The notes beneath the pieces are model-generated. The model did not search any database. It was not told the DNA's origin and saw only the letters and a program-made list of their open reading frames with translations. Shown one piece after another: positions 1 to 11,324 of a stretch of 64,000 bases of DNA (position 1 is the stretch's first letter; every line of letters starts with the position of its first letter). Source of the stretch: Metamycoplasma canadense (GTDB lineage: Bacteria; Bacillota_I; Bacilli_A; Mycoplasmatales; Metamycoplasmataceae); NCBI RefSeq assembly GCF_000828855.1, contig NZ_AP014631.1, positions 124,001 to 188,000 of the forward strand, read 5' to 3'. Both the position numbers and the translations under genes were made by a program.

Positions 1-689
1 TTATTTCAATCTAAAAAAACTTTAATTCCTTCAATTTTGTTTTTAACACAGTCTTTTTTAAATAAATTAAGAAAATTGTTAATGTTATAGATATTCTTTA
101 TATTTAAAATAAATCCGCATACTAAATAATTACTATTTTCATTTAATAAATAGTTTGTATTCATGTTAGTTTGCTCAAAAACAAAATCTTCTTTTTTATT
201 ATATTCTGACCAATTTAACGTTAAATATGCTCTTTTTTTATCAACTATTTTAATTTCGATACTTGCTTTTATTTTTAAGGTTAAAAACCACTTATTTAAA
301 TCTTTTTCAAAATTTATAATTGTATTTTCTTTCTTTTTTAAAGAAGATATAAAAGCAATATTTGTATTTTTATCAAGTAAATTTTGAAAGTCGCTTAATT
401 TTTTTCATTTGTTATTTAAAAAATTTAGTTTTCTTAAAAAAAATGGTTCGTTTGCCGTTTCATTAATATTGCTAAGACGCTTGATTCTTTCTTTTTCTAA
501 ATCAACCTCGAGATTTAAAAAACCATTCTTGTTATCAATTAAAATACTTCTTTTTTTAATGAAAATTATTAACAAAGTAGTTAGAATACAAATAATTAAG
601 ACAAAAAGAACTACTGAAATTACTAATCAAGAATAATTATTTTTATTATAAATTTTTGGTTGTTCAAGTTGTTCTAAAATTTTATTCAT
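1..689 (-). CDS. Membrane-anchored protein of unknown function, partial at its C-terminus
   Basis: I do not recognise this protein. It begins with ATG at 689 and is still open at base 1, so its C-terminus lies outside the window (about 229 residues visible). Residues 1-20 are polar. A single hydrophobic segment follows at about residues 21-45 (WLVISVVLFVLIICIL region), then a basic stop-transfer stretch and a mostly soluble domain rich in Lys, Asn and Glu. This suggests a one-pass membrane protein with most of its mass on one side. The start overlaps the pcrA stop by 8 bases, so translational coupling to pcrA is likely. No enzymatic motif is visible. Confidence 0.7.
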
Positions 690-2889
690 TTGTATTACCA
701 TCTCATTTTTTAATTGAATGGTGTGATCTTTCGAATTGTTTAGAGATTTTAAAATCATCAAATTTAATAGTAATAATAGTTCCAACTAAATCAACAATTA
801 AGCCCTTACCATAGATTTTGTGCATAATATAATCACCAACAATCAAATCGCTATTATTTAAATTATTTTCTTGATCAATTGAGAAATCATTAGCTAAATT
901 AATACTACTTTGTTCTTTAATTCCTGCTTCTTTTAAAAATCTACTTCTTGTTGCAAAACCCGTACGATTAATTGCAAAAGATAAAAATAGTTTTTTCTTC
1001 GCTCTTGTAATTGCGACATAAGCTAATCTTCTTTCTTCTTCAATACCTTCAATATTCTCTTCATTTATAGAACTTCTTAAAAAAGTAAAATCTTTATTTG
1101 GTGAAATCGAAATAGCTCTTTTTAATGGGAATAATCCTTCAGCTAGACCGCAAATAAATACATAATCAAATTCAAGTCCCTTTGCATTGTGCACTGTCAT
1201 TAAAGAAACATAACTAGTAGCATCGTCTTCAACGTCGCGATCAGTAATCAAAGTTATTTCTTGTAAATACTCATCAATCGAACCGTGGTTATGAGTTTTC
1301 TCTCATTGTTCGATTGCTGTTATTAAGCTTAAAAAGTTTTCAACTTTTGATTCATAATCTTCTTCTGAAGATTTAAAAATATCAAAATATGAAATAACTT
1401 TAAACATAAATTCTTTTAGTGTACTGCTAATTGAATTAGTTTTTAAGGCAACTCTTGCCCAACGTATAGCATTTATTAAATCAGCAAGACGTAAAATTGT
1501 TGAACTTGAAATATTTAAAGTTTTTTGTATTTCCTCAATGTAAAGTTCAATAGCTTTGAATAAATCAAGATTTTTATTTCTTGCAAATTCAATTAACTTA
1601 TCAATAGTTACTTCACCGATTTTACGTGATGGTTTGTTAATAATTCTAAGAAGCATTAGTTCGCTACCATCATGGATAACTCTTAAATAAGCTAAGGCAT
1701 CTTTAATTTCTTCTCTTTGATAAAACTTAATAGTACCAAAAAGCTTATAAATTGTGTTTTCACGAATTAAAGCTTCTTCAATAGCACGGGAGTAGCTGTT
1801 TACTCTAAATAAAATTGCAATATTTTTCAATTGAACGCGTGATCTTTTAAGTTCAGAAATTTTTTGTGCAATTCATCTAGCTTCGGCTTCTTCGTTATGA
1901 CCACAAAAAAAACTAACGTCATCACCTTCATCATTTAAAGTATATAAATTTTTTTCTAATCTTAATTTATTATGTTTAATTAAGTTGTTAGCATAATTTA
2001 ATATTTTTTTAGTTGATCGATAATTTTCTTCAAGTTTAATTGTTACTGTATCTGGATAATCTTTTTCAAAATTAATAATAATATTAATATCAGCGTTTCT
2101 TCAACTATATATTGTTTGATCAGGGTCACCAACAATTGTAATATTATTTGTTGAGCAAAGTTTTTGTAAAATCTTATATTGAATTATACTTGTATCTTGA
2201 AATTCGTCAATCAGTAAATAATAAAATCTTTTTGATCATTTTTTAGCAATACTTTCATATTTAGGATCATAAAATAAAGTATAAACAAAAACTAATAAAT
2301 CATCAAAATCAAGAGCCTTTGATCTTTGAAGTCTTTCTTGGTATTTTTTATATATTATTTCTTTAGTTTCAATTATTTTTCTTTCTTGTAAAGATAAATT
2401 AGTATCTAAATTTTCATCTTCGATATTTAAAAAATCGAATAAAGCATTTTTTTTGTTTTGAATATAGCTTATTATTGAACTATAGCTAAATTCGCTATTT
2501 GATATATCCATTTCAGCATAAACGGATTTTAAAATTGCTTTTTGATCAAGCTCGTCAATAATTTGAAAATCATTATTGTAACCTAATTGGTGAATATCTT
2601 GTCTTAATATTTTTGCACATATTGCATGAAATGTACTAATTGTAGGAAGATTATTAGGATCTTCTATCATTGCAGTAACACGTTGCTTCATTTCATTAGC
2701 TGCTTTATTTGAAAATGTCAAAGCCAAAACACGTAAGGGATTAATATTTAAATTATCTATTAGATAAGAGATTTTATATGTTAAAACTCTGGTTTTTCCG
2801 GAACCAGCACCAGCAATTATTCTTAAAGGGCCATCATTGTACTCAACGGCTTGTTTTTGTTGCTTATTTAAATTATCTAAATTTAACAT
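682..2889 (-). CDS. pcrA: UvrD/PcrA-type superfamily 1 DNA helicase
   Basis: ATP-dependent 3'-5' DNA helicase used in repair and in clearing recombination or replication intermediates. The protein is 735 residues, the normal family length. It opens with a Q-motif-like [15 protein letters not shown]. Helicase motif I is GAGSGKT near residue 28, motif II is DEFQDTS, motif III is [11 protein letters not shown], motif V is [13 protein letters not shown] and motif VI is YVAITRAKK. The frame is continuous only if several TGA codons are read as Trp. Most mycoplasmas keep one such helicase, so it probably covers both UvrD and PcrA roles; the split between these names is uncertain. The downstream membrane protein overlaps the stop by 8 bases. 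Confidence 0.95.
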
Positions 2890-3178
2890 ATTTTCTTACC
2901 CCTTATTTAATTACAAATTACTTATTAAATTATACCTTATTAGATCATTAAAAAATAGCGAGTACATCAAAAAAATATATAACTTTTAAAATAATTAATT
3001 TGGTAGATTAAAACATAACTATAAAATAGTTTATATATTAAAGGTAATAACAATAGATTTACGATTATAATCTTTAAAAGAGTAGTTAGTAAACAGATTT
3101 TAAAAAAGAAGAATATTCTTAAAACTTTTTTAATAAAACAAGATAATTTAGGATAATAAAAATTTACTTTTAAATATA
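2890..3178. other. Non-coding stretch upstream of pcrA
   Basis: About 290 bases of A+T-rich sequence between pcrA and a hairpin repeat. No open frame with start and ribosome-binding site and no RNA gene is visible. It must hold the pcrA promoter on the minus strand, but no single -35/-10 pair stands out. Confidence 0.5.
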
Positions 3179-3225
3179 ATGAACCCCAAAGTTTTCCAGT
3201 TTACTTGGTCAACTTTAGGGTTCAT
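3179..3225. repeat. 47-bp hairpin element, copy A
   Basis: A near-perfect inverted repeat. The arms are ATGAACCCCAAAGTT and AACTTTAGGGTTCAT with one mismatch, around a 17-base centre containing TTACTTGG. A related element lies at 19279-19327. It is not followed by a clear T-run on either strand, so it is not a standard terminator. It could be a miniature mobile element or fused ends of a lost IS element. Confidence 0.6.
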
Positions 3226-3263
3226 ATATATTATTTTGTATATTAAATTTTTTTATAATTAAA

Positions 3264-3923
3264 TTAATTTATAGCATTGATTTTAGGCAATTCTCTTTTT
3301 TTTGGATAAATTTTTAGTTCGTTTTTTTCTTCTTCAAAAATTTCTTCGTATTTATTTTTTCATACTGTCTCAGTTTTTGAGAATTTATCATTCCATCCTA
3401 ATCTAGTTACTTTTGCATTGGTAATTATTAAAAAAAGTTGTAAATTTATTGCAATTGTTGAAAGGACAACAGGGATAGCAAAAACTAATTTTTCAGCATT
3501 ATTTAGTTTATTACCTCTTGCTGCTTTTAAAAAAGCATCGGTAGAAATAAGCATGAACCCCAAAAATACAAATATTCATAAAAAAGCAAATAATCTTTGT
3601 CGATCAAATATTGCTCTTGATAGTTTTTGATTATTTTCCTGTTTTATTATTTTTATTTTACAAATTCACATTCCAAAAGTTCTTCCATTAGAAAATATTG
3701 GAACTAAAATATACTCTAATATAATAAATAAAATCAATAATAATAATCAAGTTCGATATATTATTTCTTTATAAATAACATTTTCTGTGTAAAAATCAGT
3801 TTGTTTGTAGTTAAAAACAAAAAATGAACTTGAAATAGCAAAAATAACAAATAATAAAAGATCAATTAAGGTAGCTATCAATCTTATTCAAAAATTTGCT
3901 CTTTTATTTTTTTTAATTATCAT
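3264..3923 (-). CDS. RDD-family membrane protein
   Basis: A 219-residue integral membrane protein. The N-terminal RLIATLIDLLLF and the later NGRTFGMWICKIKII match the RDD family pattern (Arg followed by Asp pairs, then a G-R-T-x-G-x loop). Hydrophobic segments are visible at about residues 14-36, 60-80, 117-130 and 150-170. RDD proteins are poorly defined; some are proposed ion or proton antiporters, and nothing here fixes a substrate. The start overlaps the stop of the glycosyltransferase-like gene by 7 bases (ATGATAA), so the two are probably co-translated. The C-terminal 30 residues are charged and cytosolic. Confidence 0.75.
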
Positions 3924-4918
3924 AGAAATTTCTTAAGAATTAAATCTCATTTTTCAACTAAACCGTTAGTTAAATCAAAAAGTTCTTGAATATTAAATTG
4001 TTCAAAATAAGGGTTAGTTTTTAATTGATTTGTTCAAAATTGTTTTTGAGTTTGAATTTCTTGCAAAAGAGCAACTTTAATATTTTTTAAATTTTTAGCA
4101 TCTAATTCATTTTTTCTTGTTTTAATTGTTCCTAAAATACCTGCTATATAGTAACAATAATTTATAAATTTAGCAAATTCCAATGCGTTTTTTTTGTCTT
4201 GATCTTCAATGTTAAATTGGTTAAATATAGAGTTTCAACCTCTTGTTAAAGATTTTGGGTTAAAAGATAAAAATCCATAATTTAGATTTTCGATTCAAGT
4301 ATCATTAAAATATGCAAATGTTTTTGAATAAAGTAATGCTTTAAAAACAAAATTAGACGAATATTCTTGATTACTGTCTTTAATTTTTGGACTTTGAACA
4401 ACTTGCTCCATAATTTCTTTTTTCATTAAGCAATTAAAAATAAAGGGAGTTACTAAAGCATAAGGATATTTATTTTTTTCAAGATTTACAACGCCTAGAT
4501 TACTTAAAATATTTGACTTAATTAATGAATGAGAAATTGAAGTACTAAATCCAGGAACCTCAATAAAATCAGGCAATTCTTTTAATGAATTTAAAAAATC
4601 ATCAATATTCTGTGTAAATTTAGTCTTTAATTCACAATAAGAGTATAAAACATAAACATAATTAGTTTTAACAAGTTTTAAAGCTTCTTGTATAACGCTT
4701 ACTACGTGTTGGTGAGATGTGTTGAAAATAAACTTTACGGAGTCTTTTAATTTATTTTGGATTTTATCAATTTCATAAAAATCTTTGTCTTTTGGTTTAT
4801 CAATAGTAATTATGACATCGAAGTTTTGACTTTTTTGTTTATAAATATTATTTAAAATTTTATCCAACGAAATAATAGGGTTATAAATAGGAATAATAAT
4901 AGTTAATTTTTTTTGCAT
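3917..4918 (-). CDS. Glycosyltransferase family 2-like protein
   Basis: A 333-residue soluble protein. The N-terminus KLTIIIPIYNPIISLDKIL is the classic opening of GT-A fold family 2 glycosyltransferases, followed by a nucleotide-binding-like beta-alpha pattern (DVIITIDKP). No clear DxD metal motif is visible, so the catalytic competence and sugar donor are unknown. An upstream in-frame ATG at 4970-4972 lies inside asnS. I prefer the ATG at 4918 because the GT fold begins there and it starts just after the asnS stop, with TAGG as a weak ribosome-binding site. It is probably co-transcribed with asnS and the RDD gene. Confidence 0.65.
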
Positions 4919-4928
4919 TTTTAAATAC

Positions 4929-6272
4929 CTACATTTTAATTTGCCCTGCGACACGTGGGAAAGGAATAACATCTCTTATATTAGCGATCCCAGTTACATA
5001 CATTACTAATCTTTCGAATCCAATACCAAAACCACTTGATGGAGCATATCCAAAACGTCTTAAATCTAAATATCATTGTAAAGGAGAAGTTGGGATTTTT
5101 AGTTCATTCATTCTGTTAATTAATTTTTCATATCTAGATTCCCTTTGACTTCCGCCAATCAATTCACCAATTCCTGGAACAAGCAAGTCGAATGCACCAA
5201 CTGTTTGATTATCTTCATTTTGATACATATAAAAAGCTTTAATATCTTTTGGATAGTTAACAACAGCAACAGGACCTTGAACAATTTTTTCAGATAAGAA
5301 TTTTTCATGTTCTGAAGCTAAATCCATTCCAAAAAATATGTTTTTTTCTTCAAATGAGTCTTTAAACTCGGTAAGTTTTTTAACAACATCCTTGTATTCT
5401 ATAACAGTAAGTTTATTGTTCAAAAATTTGTTTAATGTTTCGATTAAATTAGGATTAATATTATTTAAATATTTTATTTCATCCGGATATTTTTTTAATG
5501 TGTTTGAAATAACTGTTTTCAACAAGTCATCAGCTAAATTTATAATGTCTTTTAATTGATAAAAAGCAACTTCAGGTTCAATCATTCAAAATTCAGCAAG
5601 GTGTCTTGAGGTGTGTGAGTTTTCAGCTCTAAATGTTGGACCGAATGTATATACTTTTTTAAAGCTTGCAGCATATGCTTCAGCATGTAATTGTCCTGTT
5701 ACTCCTAAAAAAGCTTTTTGTTTGAAGAAATAATCTTTTGACTCGTCATCAACTAATAAGGTTTCTCCTGCTCCTTCACCATCATTAGATGTAATAATCG
5801 GAGATGCCATATATAAAAAATCATTTTCTTGGAAATATTTATGAATTTCAAAAGCTAATGAATTTCTTATTAGCATAATACTTTTAAAAAGAGTAGTTCT
5901 ATTTCTTAAATGAGGTATTTCTCTCAAAAATTCTAGCGACGTTTCTTTTTTTTGAATAGGAAAATCTTCATCAACATTATTAACAATTGTTAATAATTCT
6001 AAAATAAGTTCAAATGGTTGCATAGCTTCTGGCGTTAAATGAATTAATCCCTTAGCAATGACTGGAGTTCCTAAAGCAATAGATGATAAGTTAAATTTAG
6101 AAATAATTTCACCTTTAGCAACAACTTGCATATTTGAAATTGTACTTCCATCATTAATTGTTAAAAATCTTATTTTTTCATTTCCTCTATTTGAAACTAC
6201 TCAACCTTTAATTTCAAATTCTTGTAATTCTTTAATTTTTTTTATGTCTAATAACAATTTTTTTAATGTCAT
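4929..6272 (-). CDS. asnS: Asparagine-tRNA ligase
   Basis: Charges tRNA-Asn in the cytosol. The protein is 447 residues. The N-terminus carries the OB-fold anticodon-binding domain ([20 protein letters not shown]). The class II catalytic core includes motif 2 around [16 protein letters not shown]. It ends in motif 3, where [13 protein letters not shown] is followed by the terminal [15 protein letters not shown], typical of AsnRS rather than AspRS. The start is supported by AGAGG 7 bases upstream. First gene of a minus-strand unit with the glycosyltransferase-like and RDD genes. TGA is read as Trp at several sites. Confidence 0.95.
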
Positions 6273-6410
6273 ATTTTTTACCTCTTTAAGTATTAAAAAG
6301 TTAATTTAGCGAATTCTTATAATAATTAATAATTATACTTAAATTAACAATTATATTTTTAATTAGAAATTAATGATTGTTAAATTTAAAAAAATAATAT
6401 TTTTAAATAT

Positions 6411-6432
6411 AAAAAAAAGGCAAACGCCTTTT
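6411..6432 (-). terminator. Intrinsic terminator of the ybeY-era-pot unit
   Basis: Read on the minus strand, AAAAGGCGTTTGCCTTTT forms a short stem followed by a T-run. It begins directly after the stop codon at 6433-6435, so it ends the eight-gene unit that starts near 16.4 kb. Confidence 0.8.
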
Positions 6433-8211
6433 CTACGATTTAGTTTTTTCAAAGTAATAACTTGCGATTTTTGTTCTTAAATTATTATCAATAATAGGAT
6501 ATGTAAATAATTTATAATCGTCATTTTCTGAAGGTTGAGCGTAAATATTCTTAGCAGTTTCATCATTACCAAAATATCATTTTTCAATAAATGAGTATGT
6601 AAGTAAATCTGCAGGAGTATATGAAATATAATCGAAATTAGCAATTTCGGATAAATCTACATGTCCAAAAGCTTTGGTAAATGCATTTTCAAAAATGCTA
6701 TATCCATCATCTGAGTTTTTTCTTATAATTGAAAGCCAATTTCAATAATTGCCATCTTTACTATAAATAAATTTATTTATTTCATTTTTTCAATTTTCTA
6801 ATAAATTTCAATTAATTTGTTTAAGATTTTCATCTTTATTTAATTCATTAATAACAATCTCTCTAGCTTCATTATTATTAAATATTTTTTCAACTGTTTT
6901 TAAGGCATTTTCCTTAGCTTCATCATCAATGAATTCTTGAACTTTTTTAATAAAAATAGATTCTAGTTTTGTTAAATTTAAATTATTAAAATCAATATTT
7001 TTATTTGAATATAAATAGTTATTATGGTAAATATTCATTTTTAAAGTATCTAAAAATTTATTTTCTTCTTCATTTGTAAGTTTGCTTGAAATAATTCAAC
7101 CATCCATTAAAATGTAATTATATTTAGGACGCTCAAATCTGACATACCCTTCTTCAACTGATGCAAAATTATCTTTTGAATAATAGGCATCTAATGCATC
7201 TCCGTTATAAATAACTGCTGAATCAGATCTGCCTTCTTTTGGTTCAATTAAATGGTTTAATAATTCAAGACCATCACCACTTAAAAAATTATGTTTTGTA
7301 TCACGTATTGAAGATCCAGAAGCTTCCTTAACAAAATCAATAAATGAATCAATAGCTAATTTATAATTATCGTTATTGAAATTAAATAATTTCCCTTCAC
7401 CATTGATTGTAAATATTTTTTTTCATTCATCAGGATTATTACTTTTTTTAGAATAATTCATAGCGCCAATCATCAAATTATCAACAAAAGCATTTGTTCA
7501 AGCAACATATTTATAATTATTCTTTTTAAGAATAAAAAAAATTTCATTTCATTTAAAGTTTTTTTCTTTTTCTTCGAATTTTTTAGTCGCATCTTCAATA
7601 TTTAAATTAGGTCTTGTATACTTATTTATATTGTAAGCAACTCCTTTATCTTGTATGTAATAAGGTAAAATATAATCTGAAAAATGATCTCATTCGTTCG
7701 GATTTTTTTTCTTTGTTTCAAGGCTTCGTCATTTTTTGTTATTTATATCAAGTTCAAAGCCGTATTTGTGAAGTTCATTATTTTTTTTAAAATCAACTAA
7801 TTTATTAAAAACAAGTTCGTTAAATTTATTTAAATGGTCTTGAACATTTTTAGTAAAGAACTTTTTACGGTTTTCCCAATTGTTTGTATCGGTTCCAAAA
7901 ATACGAGTATAGTTAATTTTTTTAATTTTTTTATCTAAAATAAGCTGAGCGGTTTGAAAATCACTTCCAACACCTGCAATAGCTTTATCCTGTGTCAAAG
8001 CTTGCGTAAATTCGTTTATTTCTTTAAATTCCTTATAGTTATAATTTTTTTTAAGTTTTTCAACAATTTCGGGTGCTAAATATGATTCATAGTTATAAAC
8101 GCTTGGGTGATAACGGGTTGTTAACTTAAAAGCTAAAGCAATTAAAAACAAACATAATAATATAAATCCTGTAGTATAAAATAATAAAAGCTTAAAAATT
8201 CTTTTGTGCAA
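6433..8211 (-). CDS. potD: Polyamine ABC transporter substrate-binding protein, PotD-like copy 1
   Basis: A 592-residue extracellular binding protein held by an N-terminal membrane segment (residues 5-28) with no lipobox. After the anchor come YNYESYLAPEIVEKLKKNY and AGVGSDFQTAQLIL, the pattern of spermidine/putrescine-binding proteins. It is far longer than bacterial PotD (about 350 residues) because of an extra helical, charged block near residues 390-520. The last residues, YYFEKTKS, match the end of the second copy (YYYQKTKS). Start: TTG at 8211, chosen because GGAGG lies 9 bases upstream and no ATG fits. It is the last gene of the unit, 32 bases after potC. Confidence 0.85.
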
Positions 8212-8220
8212 TTTTTAATA

Positions 8221-8225
8221 CCTCC
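8221..8225 (-). promoter_or_regulatory. Strong ribosome-binding site deciding a TTG start
   Basis: GGAGG on the minus strand, 9 bases before TTG at 8211. It is the only well-placed initiation signal for the first PotD-like gene and supports the non-ATG start. Confidence 0.75.
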
Positions 8226-8243
8226 AATTAAATATAATTTTTA

Positions 8244-9074
8244 CTATTTTTTTGAAAGCAATATAAATTTCTTTGTTTTTGTATTTTGAGTTGTTTTCAA
8301 TAAAATATACAAGGTATTTCCGAAAATAACTATTAATAAAGATATTGCTCCAATAGCTAATGATCAAGCTTGAAATTGTCCTTCATAAAGTTGAGTTCCT
8401 AAGGTTTCTGTATTCGAAACAATTCTTGTAATAATAAAATCATCAAATGAAAGTGTCATTGTCATAACAAAAGTAAATCCAATTGATCCTAGCATATAAA
8501 CAAAATAGGTTTTAAATCAAGTTTTAAATTTTGAATAACCTAAATCTTGACTTGCTTCAAAAATGTTTTTTGAAAACTTATCGCTTTTTGGCAACATTAT
8601 TAAAATTCCATATGGTAAACACATAACTGTGTGCCCAATAATAGATCTAAAAAAACCTTCATTTGTTGCTTTTAATGTTCCGAAAAATAGAAAATTCAAT
8701 ACAATTGCTAATGTTAAACCTGTGATAACATCCGGATTTATCATTGGAACGTTTGATGTTGTTTGAACAAAAGATCGAGGAATTTTATTTTTCTGTCTTC
8801 ATAATGCAAATACTGTTAATAATGAAATAATGATAACTAATACTGAAGTTGAAAGACCTAATAAAAAAGAGTTTACAAATGCTAATGCATGAGATTTTGA
8901 AAATAATTCAGTATAGGCTTCAAATGAAGTTCTATTCCATGTTGTTACTGAAAAAATTCCTTTATCTGAAGGTGAGTTAAAACTATAAATTGTTCCAAAA
9001 ATTATTGGCACATATAAAAGAGCTAGAACAATAAAAACATAAGAATATTTTAAAAAGTTCTTAATTTTATTCAT
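8244..9074 (-). CDS. potC: Polyamine ABC transporter permease PotC
   Basis: A 276-residue inner permease of the spermidine/putrescine importer. Six hydrophobic segments are visible, the first at about residues 10-30. The coupling-helix EAA-type loop reads IFEASQDLGYSKFKT, nearly the same as in PotB. Distinction from PotB rests on gene order and length. The ATG overlaps the potB stop by 8 bases (ATGAATAA), indicating coupled translation. The next gene, a PotD-like binding protein, follows after 32 bases. Confidence 0.92.
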
Positions 9075-9936
9075 AGTTCACCCCTTTTCTTTTTTTGCTA
9101 ATTAAATAAGGTATTCCATAAATTACAGCATAAATACTTAATAGTACTGATAATGTAATAATAACAAGTGTTGATGAATTTGCTAAATCAAATGGATTAG
9201 CAGTATTAGCAAATTGATTAATAAGATTACCAATCAATTGCTTTTGACTTCCATTTGGTAGCAATTTATCCGAAATAATAATTGATGTTGCAGCCATCAT
9301 TAAAACAATTCCAAAACCACTTAAAATAGCTTTTGTAGCATATGGAATAACAACTTTAAAAAGAGTTTTGAATTTAGAATAACCTAAATCTTCCGATGCC
9401 TCTAAAATATTATTTGGCATATCTTTTAAGACTTGATATAAAGGTAAAACCATAAATGGTAAATATAAATATATCATTCCAAATACAATAAAGAAATTAT
9501 TATTTAGTTGGTTTTCATCAAATATAGCCGAAAAAAGTCCTCTTATTGCCAAAGCTTTTGAAATTGTAAAAATTGCTAGTGGGCTTAAAATTAAAGTAAG
9601 ACCTAACATTTTAATAATTTTAAATTTTGATCTTGAGACGATATAAGCATAAGGAAAACCGATTATTAAGCAGCAAAAAGCCGCAAAAATTCCTGTTAAT
9701 AATGATCTACCTATTATAATTCAGGTTGAAGGTTTAAAAGCAATTTCTCAATTCTCAAGTGATTTTTGTCCATCTAATGGTTTAAAAGCATAAACGCAAA
9801 CAAAAACCATTGGTAAGATAATAAAAAGTATTGCAAAGATAATATACGGAATTAAAAATGCATTTTGTAATTTTGAACTGGATGAAAAGTTTTTTTTCTT
9901 TTTAAAAATTTGTTTTTTTTCTTTATTAAGATTCAT
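9067..9936 (-). CDS. potB: Polyamine ABC transporter permease PotB
   Basis: A 289-residue membrane permease that pairs with PotC. The N-terminal 25 residues are lysine-rich and cytosolic. The first membrane helix is at about residues 27-50. The ABC-coupling loop is ILEASEDLGYSKFKTLFKVVIPY, the EAA motif of type I importers. The start overlaps the end of potA by 11 bases and the stop overlaps potC by 8 bases, so potA-potB-potC form a translationally coupled block. Confidence 0.92.
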
Positions 9937-11308
9937 TTGTTAAATCCATTTCTTTTTCATTTTCTTGCATTTTTTTATCTTTTTTCATTAAGTGAATAGA
10001 ATCAATATCTCAGTCTAAAAATACTTCTTTTCCAACTGCATGTTTTGATGATGTTTCAACGTGAATAATTTTATCTTTTACTTCAATATCATAATTGTAA
10101 TAGCTACCACCATATGTCGATTTAACAATAACACCAACCAATTTAGCTTTCGATTTAACCCTTGTAATAACTATATCTTCTGGTCTTATTAATGCATCTA
10201 AAGCTTCACCTGGTTCAAATTCATCATGAATAGTATCAAAGGTTTTTGACAAAAATTTAACTTTATTTTTTTTGATAAAAGTAGCATTAAAAAAGTTTGA
10301 ATCACCAATAAAGTTTGCTACTCATTTATTAACTGGATAATCATACAATTCCTTAGGCGTTGTAAATTGCTCAACTTTACCATCTCTAATAACAGCAATT
10401 CTATCACTTAGTTGTAGAGCCTCGTTTCTATCATGAGTAACAAAAATAAATGTTAATTTTAGTTTTTGTTGAATATCTCTTAACAAAATTTGCATTTTTT
10501 CACGAATTTTAGCATCAAGGGCGCTTAAAGGTTCATCTAATAATAATATTTCTGGCTCAATTACTAATGATCTTGCTAATGCAACTCTTTGTTTCATCCC
10601 CCCTGAAAGAAAATTAACATTTTTCTTTTCATTTCCGGTTAGCCCTACTAAAGCCATGATATCTTTAACTTCCTTATCCATTTCTTCATTTGTTATTTTA
10701 CGAGTTAAATATCTTTTTTCATAAGCTTCAGTTTTTAAATCAACGTAATTTTCTCAATATGAATATTTAAAATCCATGTCATCAATTCATTGTTGATATT
10801 TATTTCTTTTACGTTGAGAAAGCTGTGAATTTGTACTTAGTTCTTTTTCGTAAAGTTCAAATTCTTTGTCTAGATTTTTCATTTTCAAATCAGCAAATTT
10901 TTGTCATTTTTTTCTTTGGACTGATAATTTATTTTGAAAATGTTTTGGAACATTATCTTTTTTAATTCTTTTTAATCTTAAACCATATTTAATGTTATTT
11001 TCAACGTTTAAATGTGGAAATAAGGCATAATCTTGAAATATCGTAGAAACATCCCTTTTGTGTGGAGATAAATCTTTAATGTCCTTGCCGTGGAGTTTAA
11101 CTTCACCACGAGTAACTCATTCAAAACCACCAATAATTCTTAAAATTGTTGTTTTACCAGAACCTGAAGGTCCTAACAGGGTAATAAATTCACCTTTTTC
11201 AATTTTAAGGTTAACATTATCTAAAACAGTCTTATCTTCAAATTCTTTAACAACATCAACTAACTCAATAATTGAAGAATTATTTTTTATAATTTTCTTT
11301 TTTTTCAT
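9926..11308 (-). CDS. potA: Polyamine ABC transporter ATPase PotA
   Basis: A 460-residue ATPase that powers polyamine uptake. Visible parts are Walker A GPSGSGKT at residues 46-53, Q-loop FQDY near 91-94, signature LSGGMKQR at about 234-241, Walker B LLLDEP around 255-260 and H-loop VTHD. A C-terminal TOBE-like domain begins with [10 protein letters not shown]. Between the Q-loop and the signature is a lysine- and glutamate-rich insertion of roughly 90 residues not found in typical PotA; long PotA proteins are known in mycoplasmas. Start: ATG at 11308, with AAGGGA 6 bases upstream. In-frame ATGs further upstream fall in or beside the preceding gene. The end overlaps potB. Confidence 0.93.
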
Positions 11309-11324
11309 ATTTATTCCCTTCATT

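Noticed and set aside
682-2889. pcrA and many other genes appear as several broken frames
   Set aside because: All breaks are TGA codons at Trp positions; the genes are intact under the mycoplasma code.
2890-3263. Possible tRNA or small RNA in intergenic gaps
   Set aside because: No cloverleaf arms or conserved TTCGA-type loop could be found by eye here or in the other gaps.
4919-4972. Longer N-terminus for the glycosyltransferase-like protein
   Set aside because: The extension lies within the asnS coding region and precedes the conserved family start.
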